DNA of 64,000 nucleotides from Bacteroidaceae bacterium (GTDB lineage Bacteria > Bacteroidota > Bacteroidia > Bacteroidales > Bacteroidaceae): assembly GCA_017552435.1 (NCBI GenBank), contig JAFZPZ010000097.1, positions 1 through 64,000 of the forward strand. The letters run 5' to 3'. Each line of letters opens with the position of its first letter. The first letter of the stretch is position 1. The notes below the pieces were generated by a model, which was given only the letters and a program-made list of their open reading frames with translations, was not told the DNA's origin and did no database searches. Below, in pieces: positions 17,855-25,727 of this stretch. Both the position numbers and the translations under genes were made by a program.

Positions 17855-18499
17855 ATGAAGTATAAAGCAATCATTTTTGACCTGGACGGTACCCTGACCG
17901 ATACGCTCGAAGACCTCTTCCTGAGCACGAACTATGCGTTGAGCAGTTGCGGCTTGCCCGAAAGGACGCTCGACGAGGTGCGTCGTTTCGTGGGCAATGG
18001 GGTAAGGAAACTCATCGAGCGGGCGCTTCCCGAAGATACCGATCCCAAAGTGGCGGAGAAGTGCTTTGAAACGTTCCGCGCTCACTATGTGATTCACTGC
18101 CAGGATCATACATGCCTCTATCCGGGCGTTGCCTCGTTGCTTATGGCGTTGCATGCTAAAGGTTATCGCATGGCGGTGGTGAGCAACAAGATGCAGACAG
18201 GTGTGACTGAGTTGGCGCGTTCTTTCTTCCAAGGGGTGATAGATGTTGCCATCGGAGAGCAACCCGGCATTCCTCGCAAGCCGGCGCCAGATATGGTGAG
18301 GGTAGCGTTGGAGCAGTTGGGGGTAGCCGCATCCGAAGCGGTTTATGTGGGAGATTCGGATGTTGACCTTCTTACGGCTTCCAATGCGGGATTGCCCTGC
18401 ATCTCTGTTCTTTGGGGCTTCCGCAACAGGGACTTCCTCATCGCTCACGGCGCTACTGCGTTGGCAGAAAGTCCGCAAGAGGTGTTGAAGATGGTGTAA
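17855..18499 (+). CDS. HAD-family hydrolase, phosphoglycolate phosphatase-like
   Basis: The 214-residue protein has HAD motif I IIFDLDGTLTDT (nucleophile Asp about 9), an alpha-helical cap (about 15-90), motif II VVSNK, motif III lysine in IPRKPAPDMV and motif IV VYVGDSDVDLLTASNAG. This is the Gph/PGP type, which removes phosphate from 2-phosphoglycolate or other small phosphates. I chose ATG 17855 (MKYKAIIFDLDG); GTG 17816 would add 13 poorly conserved-looking residues. The gene, with its promoter, lies between 54-bp inverted repeats (17517-17573, 18520-18572). Confidence 0.9.
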   Translation: MKYKAIIFDLDGTLTDTLEDLFLSTNYALSSCGLPERTLDEVRRFVGNGVRKLIERALPEDTDPKVAEKCFETFRAHYVIHCQDHTCLYPGVASLLMALHAKGYRMAVVSNKMQTGVTELARSFFQGVIDVAIGEQPGIPRKPAPDMVRVALEQLGVAASEAVYVGDSDVDLLTASNAGLPCISVLWGFRNRDFLIAHGATALAESPQEVLKMV

Positions 18500-18519
18500 T
18501 GAAAAGAAAAACGAGTAAT

Positions 18520-18572
18520 TTCCCATTTTTAACTTTTAAACTTTTAAACTTTTAAACTTTTTTTCGTACCTT
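18520..18572. repeat. Right arm of the inverted repeat around the HAD gene
   Basis: AATTTCCC then ATTTTTAA and three CTTTTAAA-type units end in TTTTTTTCGTACC. This is the near-perfect inverse of 17517-17573. Outside it the sequence runs on to the promoter of the next gene. Confidence 0.8.
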
Positions 18573-18616
18573 GACATTCGTCGAGCTACTTCTGCGCTCG
18601 GAAAAACTCAAATAAA

Positions 18617-18648
18617 TTTGGATTTTCACTCGCTTATTCGTACCTTTG
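18617..18648 (+). promoter_or_regulatory. Promoter for the TPR/OmpA-like lipoprotein
   Basis: TTTG (18617-18620), a 20-base spacer and TACCTTTG (18641-18648) form a near-consensus promoter. A longer in-frame start at 18646 would lie inside the -7 box, so ATG 18685 is used. Confidence 0.75.
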
Positions 18649-18684
18649 CGCCCGAAAAAACAAAATACAAACATAAATAACACA

Positions 18685-20376
18685 ATGAAAAGTACAAAAA
18701 TCCTCTTCCTGGCTGCCATTTCTGTAGTGGCTCTGTCTTCGTGCAGCAAGCTGGGCAAACTCACAAGCGAGAACTTTAATGTCACCCCCACACCTCTGGA
18801 ACTAGTGGGTAACGAAGTGCCTGCTACCATCAACGGCACTTTCCCCGTCAAGTATATGAAGAAGAAGGCTGTGGTCACTGTTACCCCCGTTCTGAAGTAT
18901 GAAGGCGGCGAGGCTGTTGGTCAGAGCGCAACTTTCCAGGGCGAGAAGGTAGAAGGCAACGGCACTACAATCCAGTATAAGGTGGGTGGTGTTTATACAA
19001 TGAAGAGCAACTTCACATACCAGGATCCTATGCTCAATAGCGACCTCTATGCCCGTTTTGATGCAAAGCTCGGCAAGAAGACTGTCAGCATCCCTGAGGT
19101 GAAGATTGGCTACGGCGTGCTCGCTACCAGCCAGCTCCTGAGTCGTTGCAGCATGAACGCCTCCACCGCTCCCGATGCCTTCCAGCGCATCATGGCCCAG
19201 AAGCAGGAAGCCAACATCAAGTTCCTCATAAATCAGGCTAATCTCCGCGCCAGCGAGCTTAATAGCGTCAGCATCAAGGATCTGGGCAAGATCCTGCGCG
19301 AGATTAACGACAACGAGGAGACCCGCGCCTTGCAGAACATCGAGGTGAGTGCATACGCCAGCCCCGATGGTAAGTATGCCCTCAATGAGAAACTTGCTGA
19401 ACAGCGTCAGAATGTCAGCGCCAATTATCTTAAGGGCGAGCTCAAGAAGATCCAGATGGAGGCCGATGTGGACACCAAGTTCACCGCCGAAGACTGGGAC
19501 GGCTTCCAGGAACTCATCAGCAAGAGTAACCTTCAGGACAAGGATGTCATCCTGCGTGTCCTCTCTATGTACAAAGATCCCGAAGAGCGTGAGGAACAGA
19601 TTCGCAATATGAGCGAAGTCTTCACCGACATCAAGGAAAGCATTCTGCCCGAGCTCCGTCGTGCTCGCCTCATCGTCAACTACGAAGTCATCGGACGTAG
19701 CGACGTACAGATTCTTTCTCAGTACGATCTGGATCCCAGCAAGCTCAGCGTTGAAGAGCTCGTGTATGGTGCCAACAAGTTGGTAAAGGATGAAGACACT
19801 CGCCGCCAGTGGAACGAGACCATCGCTCGCCAGTATCCTAGCGACTATCGTCCCCTGAATAACATGGCTCAGGTTGCTATCGCCAACGGTCAGACAGAAT
19901 TGGCTCAGACCTATCTCAATAAGGCTGCCAGCATCAACAAGAATGCTCCTGAGGTGAATACAAATTTGGCTCTGCTCGCACTGAAGGAAGGCAATGTGGC
20001 TGCCGCCGAGAGCTATCTGGCAAAGGGTAGCGGCTCCGAGACCTTCAAGGAGGTGATGGGTAACCTGAACATTGCAAAGGGCAACTACACTCAGGCTGCC
20101 AGTGATCTTTCCGGCGTAATGAGCAACAGTGCAGCTCTGGCTCAGATTCTCGCCAAAGACTACACTAGCGCCAAGACAACTCTGGCAGGCATTAAGAGCC
20201 CCGATGCAATCACCAGCTATCTGCAAGCCATTCTGGCTGCTCGTACCGGTGATGCCAGCACCGTAACAAGTGCTCTGGCAAATGCCATCAAGCAAGACTC
20301 TTCTTTGGCAGAACGCGCAGCTAACGACTATGAGTTCGTCAAGTACGCAAGTGCTGTTAAGAGTCTGCTGAAATAG
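18685..20376 (+). CDS. OmpA-like/TPR lipoprotein
   Basis: The 563-residue protein has a lipobox signal peptide (VVALSSC, Cys about 19). A beta-rich N-terminal part follows (about 25-150), then an OmpA-like segment IEVSAYASPDGKYALNEKLAEQRQNVSANYL (split here by no gap; about 225-255). TPR-like helical repeats make up the last 180 residues (RPLNNMAQVAIANGQ, NTNLALLALKEGN). The pattern is that of conserved Bacteroidales lipoproteins that probably hold on to peptidoglycan while the TPR part binds partners. No enzyme motif is seen. A family B repeat follows the stop. Confidence 0.75.
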   Translation: MKSTKILFLAAISVVALSSCSKLGKLTSENFNVTPTPLELVGNEVPATINGTFPVKYMKKKAVVTVTPVLKYEGGEAVGQSATFQGEKVEGNGTTIQYKVGGVYTMKSNFTYQDPMLNSDLYARFDAKLGKKTVSIPEVKIGYGVLATSQLLSRCSMNASTAPDAFQRIMAQKQEANIKFLINQANLRASELNSVSIKDLGKILREINDNEETRALQNIEVSAYASPDGKYALNEKLAEQRQNVSANYLKGELKKIQMEADVDTKFTAEDWDGFQELISKSNLQDKDVILRVLSMYKDPEEREEQIRNMSEVFTDIKESILPELRRARLIVNYEVIGRSDVQILSQYDLDPSKLSVEELVYGANKLVKDEDTRRQWNETIARQYPSDYRPLNNMAQVAIANGQTELAQTYLNKAASINKNAPEVNTNLALLALKEGNVAAAESYLAKGSGSETFKEVMGNLNIAKGNYTQAASDLSGVMSNSAALAQILAKDYTSAKTTLAGIKSPDAITSYLQAILAARTGDASTVTSALANAIKQDSSLAERAANDYEFVKYASAVKSLLK

Positions 20377-20402
20377 ACCCCCTAACCCCCTTTAGGGGGA
20401 AC
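20376..20402 (+). repeat. Family B hairpin repeat
   Basis: GACCCCCTAACCCCCTTTAG followed by GGGGAA begins at the last base of the upstream stop codon. It may act as a weak terminator. Confidence 0.7.
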
Positions 20403-20428
20403 TCTGGTCAAAACCAAGAATTAGGGTG

Positions 20429-21490
20429 ATGAAAGCAATCCGAAAGAATAGTCTCCTCCTCCCCATGAAGTGGGTCGAGGGGGCTTTTCTGTTTGCCCTG
20501 CTCAGCTGCACGGGACACCCCAAAGAAGTAAGAATCGAAGGGGAATTCGAGCACCTGGAGCAAGGGAAATTCCTTATCTATAGCACAGATGAGGCGTTGG
20601 ATCGCCTCGATACGCTGAATATTCAGGACGGCACATTCTCATACAAGTTGACCGCTCTGGAGACCGCCACTCTGCACATCCTCTATCCGAATCAGTCGGA
20701 ACTTGTGGTCTTTGGTAATCCTGGGGCAGATATCGTCATCAAGGGCGACGCACAGAACCTTAGCGAAGTGAAAGTCTCGGGTTCAGAAGATAATGAATGC
20801 TATACCGAATTCCGACAAGAAATAAACGGCAAGTCTGCAGCAGAAACGAAAAGCATTGCACACGATTACATTTTGCAGTACCCCACTCTTGCTATGAGCC
20901 GTTATCTGCTGATTACCTATTTCCTTTGCGATGAGGCAACCTCTGTCAGCGAGGTTACAGAACTTTACGACAGCCTTTCCCGAGCCTGTCCAGATGACCT
21001 TGCCCTCTCAAAGCTCTCTGTGCATGTTCGCGCCATTGGTAAGATACGACCCGGCAATCCCTTGCCTGACTTTGCCCTCAACCTGAAGGCCGGACACGGA
21101 GGTAATGGCGAGGAGGACCGAGTCATCCGGCGCGATGACTATAAGGGCAAACTATTGCTTATTGCTTTCTGGGCGAGTTGGAAAGGCGGTAGTCAGAGCG
21201 CACTCTTCCGGGCCCGAAGACTGCGTCGGGAACTGAAAGGGAAAGGAAAGGACATCAGTCTCATCAGCTACTCGCTCGATGCTGACGAAAAAATGCTATA
21301 TACACTTGAGGCACGAGACAGTATCGACTACCCCAGCTACTGCGACTTCCGCGCTCTTGCCAGTCCTCTTGTGCAGAAATGGGGCATCAGGGATTTGCCT
21401 TATTTTATCCTCGTCACGCCAGACGGACGTATTGCAGGCGCAGGTTCAGACTGGATGAAGGACATCGACAAAGCAGCCAAGGAGTTGTAA
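20429..21490 (+). CDS. DUF4369/thioredoxin-like lipoprotein without the CxxC site
   Basis: The 353-residue lipoprotein (lipobox LFALLSC, Cys about 27) has an N-terminal DUF4369-like beta domain (EVRIEGEFEHLEQGKFLIYS) and a C-terminal AhpC/TlpA-type thioredoxin fold (about 210-350: NPLPDFALNL, LLLIAFWASWKGGSQSAL, GIRDLPYFILVTPDGRI). In active relatives the segment reads FWASWCGPC; here it is WKGGS, so both redox cysteines are gone. A redox role is unlikely; it may bind partners or be a decoy paralogue. The signal peptide appears to contain a worn family B repeat (LPMKWVEGAF). Confidence 0.8.
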   Translation: MKAIRKNSLLLPMKWVEGAFLFALLSCTGHPKEVRIEGEFEHLEQGKFLIYSTDEALDRLDTLNIQDGTFSYKLTALETATLHILYPNQSELVVFGNPGADIVIKGDAQNLSEVKVSGSEDNECYTEFRQEINGKSAAETKSIAHDYILQYPTLAMSRYLLITYFLCDEATSVSEVTELYDSLSRACPDDLALSKLSVHVRAIGKIRPGNPLPDFALNLKAGHGGNGEEDRVIRRDDYKGKLLLIAFWASWKGGSQSALFRARRLRRELKGKGKDISLISYSLDADEKMLYTLEARDSIDYPSYCDFRALASPLVQKWGIRDLPYFILVTPDGRIAGAGSDWMKDIDKAAKEL

Positions 21491-21516
21491 TTCCAACGGG
21501 ACGCAAGAGCTAAGGA

Positions 21517-23637
21517 CTACCAAATATCTTCTGGTTTCTCAGGATTATCATAGACCTCCTTGGGACAAAGTTCGATGTAGTCCATATAAAACTCCTTGGC
21601 ATCCGAGTCGATAACGGATTTCATACGTATATAATAGGTCTCTTCGGGACTCATGTACTGGCGCAGGAGGATGCGGCGCATGGCTCCGGCGTATTCGCGT
21701 AGGGAATTCTTCGGATCTCCCGATACGCAATTGCTCTTGTCACCGTTCATGTACCCATTGTTGCGCATACGCTTGTCTATTTCGGCGTTGTAGTCGTCGT
21801 CATTGGTATCGCTTTCCCAGGCTGTAATGGGGTTCTGGGGCGGAATGGTCCAGTCCATGGGAATGCCGGCCACTGGCAACTTGTCAAAATCGGACCCGAA
21901 ATAGACCTGGGCTACACCGCGCCTGTCGGTAGCAATGATGGCATAGCGCAGTTCGTAAACGCCGGAACGTGGCACGGGTGGCAGACGGTAGGTAACCTCG
22001 TATCGGCCGACGGCCTTCATCTCGTCTCCGTTCTTGCCTGGCCACCAGTAGCGATAGGCGTTGAAATAGACCATATTGCAATCGTTGTTCATCCACATGT
22101 CGTTGAAGTACTTGTAGGTGGTCTGCTTAGGGATATAGACCTGTTGGTCACGTTCGGTTGTCGAGGCTTTCTTTCGGATGTCGTTTGTCAGGGCTTCTGG
22201 CAGAAGTCCCATAGCGTCGATACGCAGGCGTTGCTTGTGGAGGTTGTCCCGCACCTGATCAGTGTAACCCAAAGGCTTGTCTATGGGATAGATGCAACAA
22301 TTGATGATGTCGCTAAGTATCGCATCTCCGGCATCACGCCCCACGCGGCAGCCTACTTTGTCTTCATCGCAACTAACTTCGGCTCCATTCCCTCTCCGCT
22401 CGAAGTCAAGCACGGGAAAACGGTTCAGGAAGACTCCTCCACTCTCCTTGCTCTCATATATCTTGATCAGTCGGCGGCGGCCCATCGACGTGTAGAATTC
22501 CTCGCTTGCCATTCCCAGTACTGTAGGTTTGACATAGGAATAGCGGCTTTCATTGTGATGTATGACCAGTTTGTCTGAAGGAATGCGCATGGGCAGCATG
22601 TGATAAGTGACCCACAGGTTGAGCAGATTGTCCTCGTCGCGGTAGTTGTCATCCATTGTATATCCTTCATCTGGAGAAACGAGTTGCTGTTCCTGTATCC
22701 ATCTCTGTAGCTTTGGCAGGAGGTCTGCATCAGAGGGGTCGAAGCCCTGTGTGCGCCAGAATCTGTCCGGCTCGGCAAAAATGGTAAAGCCGATGAGTCG
22801 GTGCGGGGGCGCATAGGCATTGCCGCCATCGGCAAACCCCAGTCCGTTGATGTTCTCCAGGTCATGTATCACCTCGGTCTGATAAAGAGTTTCGTATGTC
22901 TCGTCACGCCAAGCCCGGAGGGTGTCCATCAGTCCGCATGCTTCTATGGCACGAGCCATGACAAGGTAGCCTTCGCGCTTCTTCTCGATGATTTTCCAGA
23001 GATAGTCGGCTGCCGTTATCGTATGCGGAGCCACAACACTTTCCATCTGGTGGATGATGCCATTGAGCAGTTGGATATCCCTGTTCACATGATTGACGGG
23101 GTAAAGGCCGTTGATAAGGATATCATCGGGATTTTTGGTGTAATAGACAGTCAGTTTGCGATTGTTCATGTTGACCCGTACTATTTCCCTTCCGGTCAGA
23201 GTCGGCAAATCCCAAGTCTGATAGGCTTCTTCGTCGTCGCCATGATCAATGATGCTGTTCAGCACGATTACCCGACGAATGGAGTCCAGCTTGAAACTAT
23301 CTGTGAAGGCCTCCCACGACGGGTAACTTATCACGCTATCTGTAACCAGCGTATCCAGGTATTCCCGAATGGCCTGGTTAGTTGGCGCGAAGACAGTATA
23401 ATGCCCGCGAGCAGACAACAATTGTTGCAGGGTGGTCTTAGAGAAGCGGCTTACAGGAACTTTCGAAAGCAGACTTGTATATTCACTGTAGTTTTCATGA
23501 CTCGACAAATAGTCAATAATGGTCTTATCGCTGTAAACGTAACGGTTTGAAATATCCACGTTCTCAGTGCATGAGAAAAACAAGCCTGAGGAAATCACCA
23601 GGAGAAATGCTAAAAACTTTAGGGCCCCGTGTTTCAT
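21517..23637 (-). CDS. Fasciclin-domain lipoprotein
   Basis: The 706-residue lipoprotein (lipobox SSGLFFSC, Cys about 23) has an N-terminal FAS1 domain (YVYSDKTIIDYLSSHENYSEY, HYTVFAPTNQAIREYL, about 35-180). A second, more diverged FAS1-like stretch (TIFAEPDRFWRTQGF, about 280-350) and a C-terminal beta domain with YRLPPVPRSGVYELRY and IDSDAKEFYMDYIELCP follow. Fasciclin proteins mediate adhesion; in Bacteroidetes they often accompany glycan uptake, but no SusCD pair is near. ATG 23637 is used because the longer TTG start lies in the -7 box. Confidence 0.8.
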   Translation of the reverse strand: MKHGALKFLAFLLVISSGLFFSCTENVDISNRYVYSDKTIIDYLSSHENYSEYTSLLSKVPVSRFSKTTLQQLLSARGHYTVFAPTNQAIREYLDTLVTDSVISYPSWEAFTDSFKLDSIRRVIVLNSIIDHGDDEEAYQTWDLPTLTGREIVRVNMNNRKLTVYYTKNPDDILINGLYPVNHVNRDIQLLNGIIHQMESVVAPHTITAADYLWKIIEKKREGYLVMARAIEACGLMDTLRAWRDETYETLYQTEVIHDLENINGLGFADGGNAYAPPHRLIGFTIFAEPDRFWRTQGFDPSDADLLPKLQRWIQEQQLVSPDEGYTMDDNYRDEDNLLNLWVTYHMLPMRIPSDKLVIHHNESRYSYVKPTVLGMASEEFYTSMGRRRLIKIYESKESGGVFLNRFPVLDFERRGNGAEVSCDEDKVGCRVGRDAGDAILSDIINCCIYPIDKPLGYTDQVRDNLHKQRLRIDAMGLLPEALTNDIRKKASTTERDQQVYIPKQTTYKYFNDMWMNNDCNMVYFNAYRYWWPGKNGDEMKAVGRYEVTYRLPPVPRSGVYELRYAIIATDRRGVAQVYFGSDFDKLPVAGIPMDWTIPPQNPITAWESDTNDDDYNAEIDKRMRNNGYMNGDKSNCVSGDPKNSLREYAGAMRRILLRQYMSPEETYYIRMKSVIDSDAKEFYMDYIELCPKEVYDNPEKPEDIW

Positions 23638-23658
23638 AGTTTTTATAGATTCTGAATG

Positions 23659-23689
23659 CAAAGTTACGATTTAATTTTGAAAGGGCAAA
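23659..23689 (-). promoter_or_regulatory. Bacteroidetes promoter for the fasciclin gene
   Basis: On the minus strand TTTG (23686-23689), 19 bases and TAACTTTG (23659-23666) give consensus spacing. Confidence 0.75.
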
Positions 23690-23866
23690 AGTATTTCCAG
23701 AAAAAATGAAAACGCATGTTTCAACGAAAATGAAATTGGCCCTCTGGAATGCGAGCCTATACACTTTTTTCTGGAGTGCGGAGGAGATTTTGCTACTCCG
23801 CAGAGAAAAAATATTTCCTCTTCGCTCCCGTGAAATTTCCAGCGTATTGAAATTTTAAGCCCCCCC

Positions 23867-23900
23867 AAAAAGAAGGAGCCGGTTGTTTGCCAGCTCCTTC
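23867..23900 (-). terminator. Terminator of tRNA-Pro
   Basis: On the minus strand GAAGGAGC pairs with GCTCCTTC (23872-23900) and is followed by TTTTT, just after the tRNA 3' end. Confidence 0.8.
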
Positions 23901-23905
23901 GAAGG

Positions 23906-23978
23906 TCGGGATGACAAGACTCGAACTTGCGACCTCGCGCCCCCCAGACGTGTGCGCTACCAACTGCGCTACATCCCG
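23906..23978 (-). tRNA. tRNA-Pro (anticodon GGG)
   Basis: The minus strand folds as a cloverleaf: acceptor CGGGATG/CATCCCG, D stem GCGC/GCGC, anticodon loop CTGGGGG (anticodon GGG), T stem GCAAG/CTTGT with loop TTCGAGT, and discriminator A. CCA is not encoded. The anticodon stem CACGT/GCGCG has one A-C mismatch (positions 28-42). A promoter and terminator flank it. Confidence 0.93.
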
Positions 23979-23997
23979 TTCCTTACGTTTGTGGGTG

Positions 23998-24028
23998 CAA
24001 AGGTATAACAAAAAATTAAAATTACAAA
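23998..24028 (-). promoter_or_regulatory. Promoter for tRNA-Pro
   Basis: On the minus strand TTTG, a 19-base spacer and TACCTTTG (23998-24005) match the consensus, with the -7 box 20 bases before the tRNA. Confidence 0.75.
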
Positions 24029-24068
24029 ATTAAAAATTAAAAATTTTTTGTTTGCGTGTGTTTTTTCG

Positions 24069-24076
24069 TACCTTTG
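24069..24076 (+). promoter_or_regulatory. -7 box (TACCTTTG) for aroA
   Basis: The box lies 78 bases before the chosen start. Between them is a GAAGAGTGAAGAATGAAGAA heptamer-type array and a worn TTCAATA/CTCAATG array, so the leader is repeat DNA. Confidence 0.65.
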
Positions 24077-24153
24077 TGCCACAATTAAATGAAAAGTGAA
24101 GAGTGAAGAATGAAGAATTTGCTACTGCTTCAATACTCAATGTCCAAGATTCA

Positions 24154-25416
24154 ATGATTAAAGTAAGTCCTGCAAGTCAGCTTAAGGGTTGTATCGTGCT
24201 ACCGGCCAGCAAGAGTATCAGCAACCGTGCATTAATCATTAATGCACTGAGTGGGAATACGATTCTGCCTGATAATCTGTCGGACTCCGATGATACCAAC
24301 GTAATGCTTCGTGCCTTGCAAGCAGTTTCTCCCCATAAGGGGGGTCGGGGGGTCTTTGACATTGGTGCGGCGGGAACGGCTATGCGCTTCCTGACTGCTT
24401 ACCTGAGTGTCACGCCCGGCGAGCATGTGATAACAGGAACGGAACGCATGTGCCACCGTCCCATTGGCATTCTGGTGGACGCCTTGCGCCAGTTGGGAGC
24501 CGCCATTACGTACGAGGGCGAGGATGGTTTCCCTCCGCTGCGCATTGTGGGCTGCGAAAATCTTGAAGGTGGCGAGCTGACGGTTCCAGGCGATGTAAGT
24601 TCGCAGTATATTTCTGCTTTGCTGATGATAGCCCCGACGTTACAGAAGGGCTTACGTCTCACGTTGACAGGTCGGATTGCCAGCAGGCCTTATCTGGATA
24701 TGACGATTAGTATGATGCGTGATTTCGGTGCCAAGGTTGAATGGCACGATGATAACGTCATTGATGTACAGCCCGGGCCATACCAGAGTCGTGCTTATCA
24801 TATTGAGAGCGACTGGAGTGCTGCCAGCTATTGGTACGAGATGGTTGCCTTGACTCAGGACGAGGCACCGCAAGTCATGCTACCTGGACTCTTCAGCAAG
24901 AGCCAGCAAGGAGACAGCGCTGTCCGCGAAATGTTTCGGCCCTTGGGCGTGGAAACGACGTTCCTTCGTCAGGACGATGGTACGGAAGCCATCTGCCTGA
25001 ACCGTAAGGGGAAGCCCTGCAAACACCTGGAACTGGACTTTATCAACCAACCCGACCTCGCACAAACATTCATCGTGACCTGTGCCATGCTTGGTACCAC
25101 ATTCCGTTTCAACGGCCTCGCCAGCCTGAAAATCAAGGAGACGGACCGCACAGCAGCACTTCAGGCTGAACTTCGCAAGTTGGGAATCATTATTCATGAA
25201 GACGGCAATAGCATCGTCTATTGGGACGGAGAACGCTGTAAGGCTGAAAAAGAGCCAATCATTTGCACCTACGAAGACCATCGTATGGCGATGGCATTGG
25301 CACCTGTATGCCTTCGCACAGGCAGCCAGATACAGATTAACAATCCAGAGGTAGTGAGTAAATCGTACCCAGCTTTTTGGGACGACCTGGAGAAAGTGGG
25401 GTTCAAACTATGTTGA
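24154..25416 (+). CDS. aroA: 3-phosphoshikimate 1-carboxyvinyltransferase (EPSP synthase)
   Basis: The enzyme joins shikimate-3-phosphate and PEP in the sixth step of the shikimate pathway. The 420-residue protein shows LPASKSISNRALI (about 16-28), DIGAAGTAMRFLTAYL (about 69-84), SSQYISALL, GRIASRPYLDMT, ESDWSAASYWYE, IKETDR and YEDHRMAMALAP. Residues about 60-67 (PHKGGRGV) are encoded by a family B repeat in frame, just before the conserved DIGAAGTAMRF. I chose ATG 24154 (MIKVSPASQL) because upstream codons come from repeats. The last 7 bases overlap the next gene. aroQ lies in another operon at 38.2 kb. Confidence 0.95.
   Translation: MIKVSPASQLKGCIVLPASKSISNRALIINALSGNTILPDNLSDSDDTNVMLRALQAVSPHKGGRGVFDIGAAGTAMRFLTAYLSVTPGEHVITGTERMCHRPIGILVDALRQLGAAITYEGEDGFPPLRIVGCENLEGGELTVPGDVSSQYISALLMIAPTLQKGLRLTLTGRIASRPYLDMTISMMRDFGAKVEWHDDNVIDVQPGPYQSRAYHIESDWSAASYWYEMVALTQDEAPQVMLPGLFSKSQQGDSAVREMFRPLGVETTFLRQDDGTEAICLNRKGKPCKHLELDFINQPDLAQTFIVTCAMLGTTFRFNGLASLKIKETDRTAALQAELRKLGIIIHEDGNSIVYWDGERCKAEKEPIICTYEDHRMAMALAPVCLRTGSQIQINNPEVVSKSYPAFWDDLEKVGFKLC
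24328..24355 (-). repeat. Family B hairpin repeat in frame inside aroA
   Basis: TCTCCCCATAAGGGGGG then TCGGGGGGTC is the minus-strand form of the repeat. It encodes SPHKGGRGV within aroA without a frameshift. Confidence 0.8.
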
Positions 25417-25676
25417 GAGACTTCGAATGCTGCGGACTGCATGAGGTCTGCGAGAAAGCCATCAATCAGGACATTGAGTACTACGAAGACGAGGAACTGG
25501 ACCGCTTTCGTGGCAGAACGACCTATACCGAGGAGGAGGTCGAGGAGTTCCGCGAGGTACTCTACACGATGCGCACAGATGAGGTGGCAGGCTGGCTACG
25601 AAGTCTCGAACTGCGCCAAGTCAACCTGCCCGATGAACTGAAAGACGAAGCATTTCTTTTAATTGATAATTCATAA
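25410..25676 (+). CDS. Small acidic protein of unknown function, coupled to aroA
   Basis: The 88-residue protein MLRDFECCGLHEVCEKA is rich in Glu and Asp (EYYEDEELDRFRGRTTYTEEEVEEFREV) and is predicted to be helical and cytoplasmic. I do not recognise the family. The start ATG overlaps the end of aroA by seven bases, which indicates translational coupling. The last residues (FLLIDNS) come from a TTGATAA-type repeat, so the native C-terminus may have been shorter. The Cys-Cys and Cys residues near the N-terminus (ECCGLHEVC) might bind metal; this is a guess. Confidence 0.7.
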   Translation: MLRDFECCGLHEVCEKAINQDIEYYEDEELDRFRGRTTYTEEEVEEFREVLYTMRTDEVAGWLRSLELRQVNLPDELKDEAFLLIDNS

Positions 25677-25727
25677 TTCAAAGTTTTACACAATAAAAAG
25701 ACACGCGCGTGCGTTATATACAAAGGA

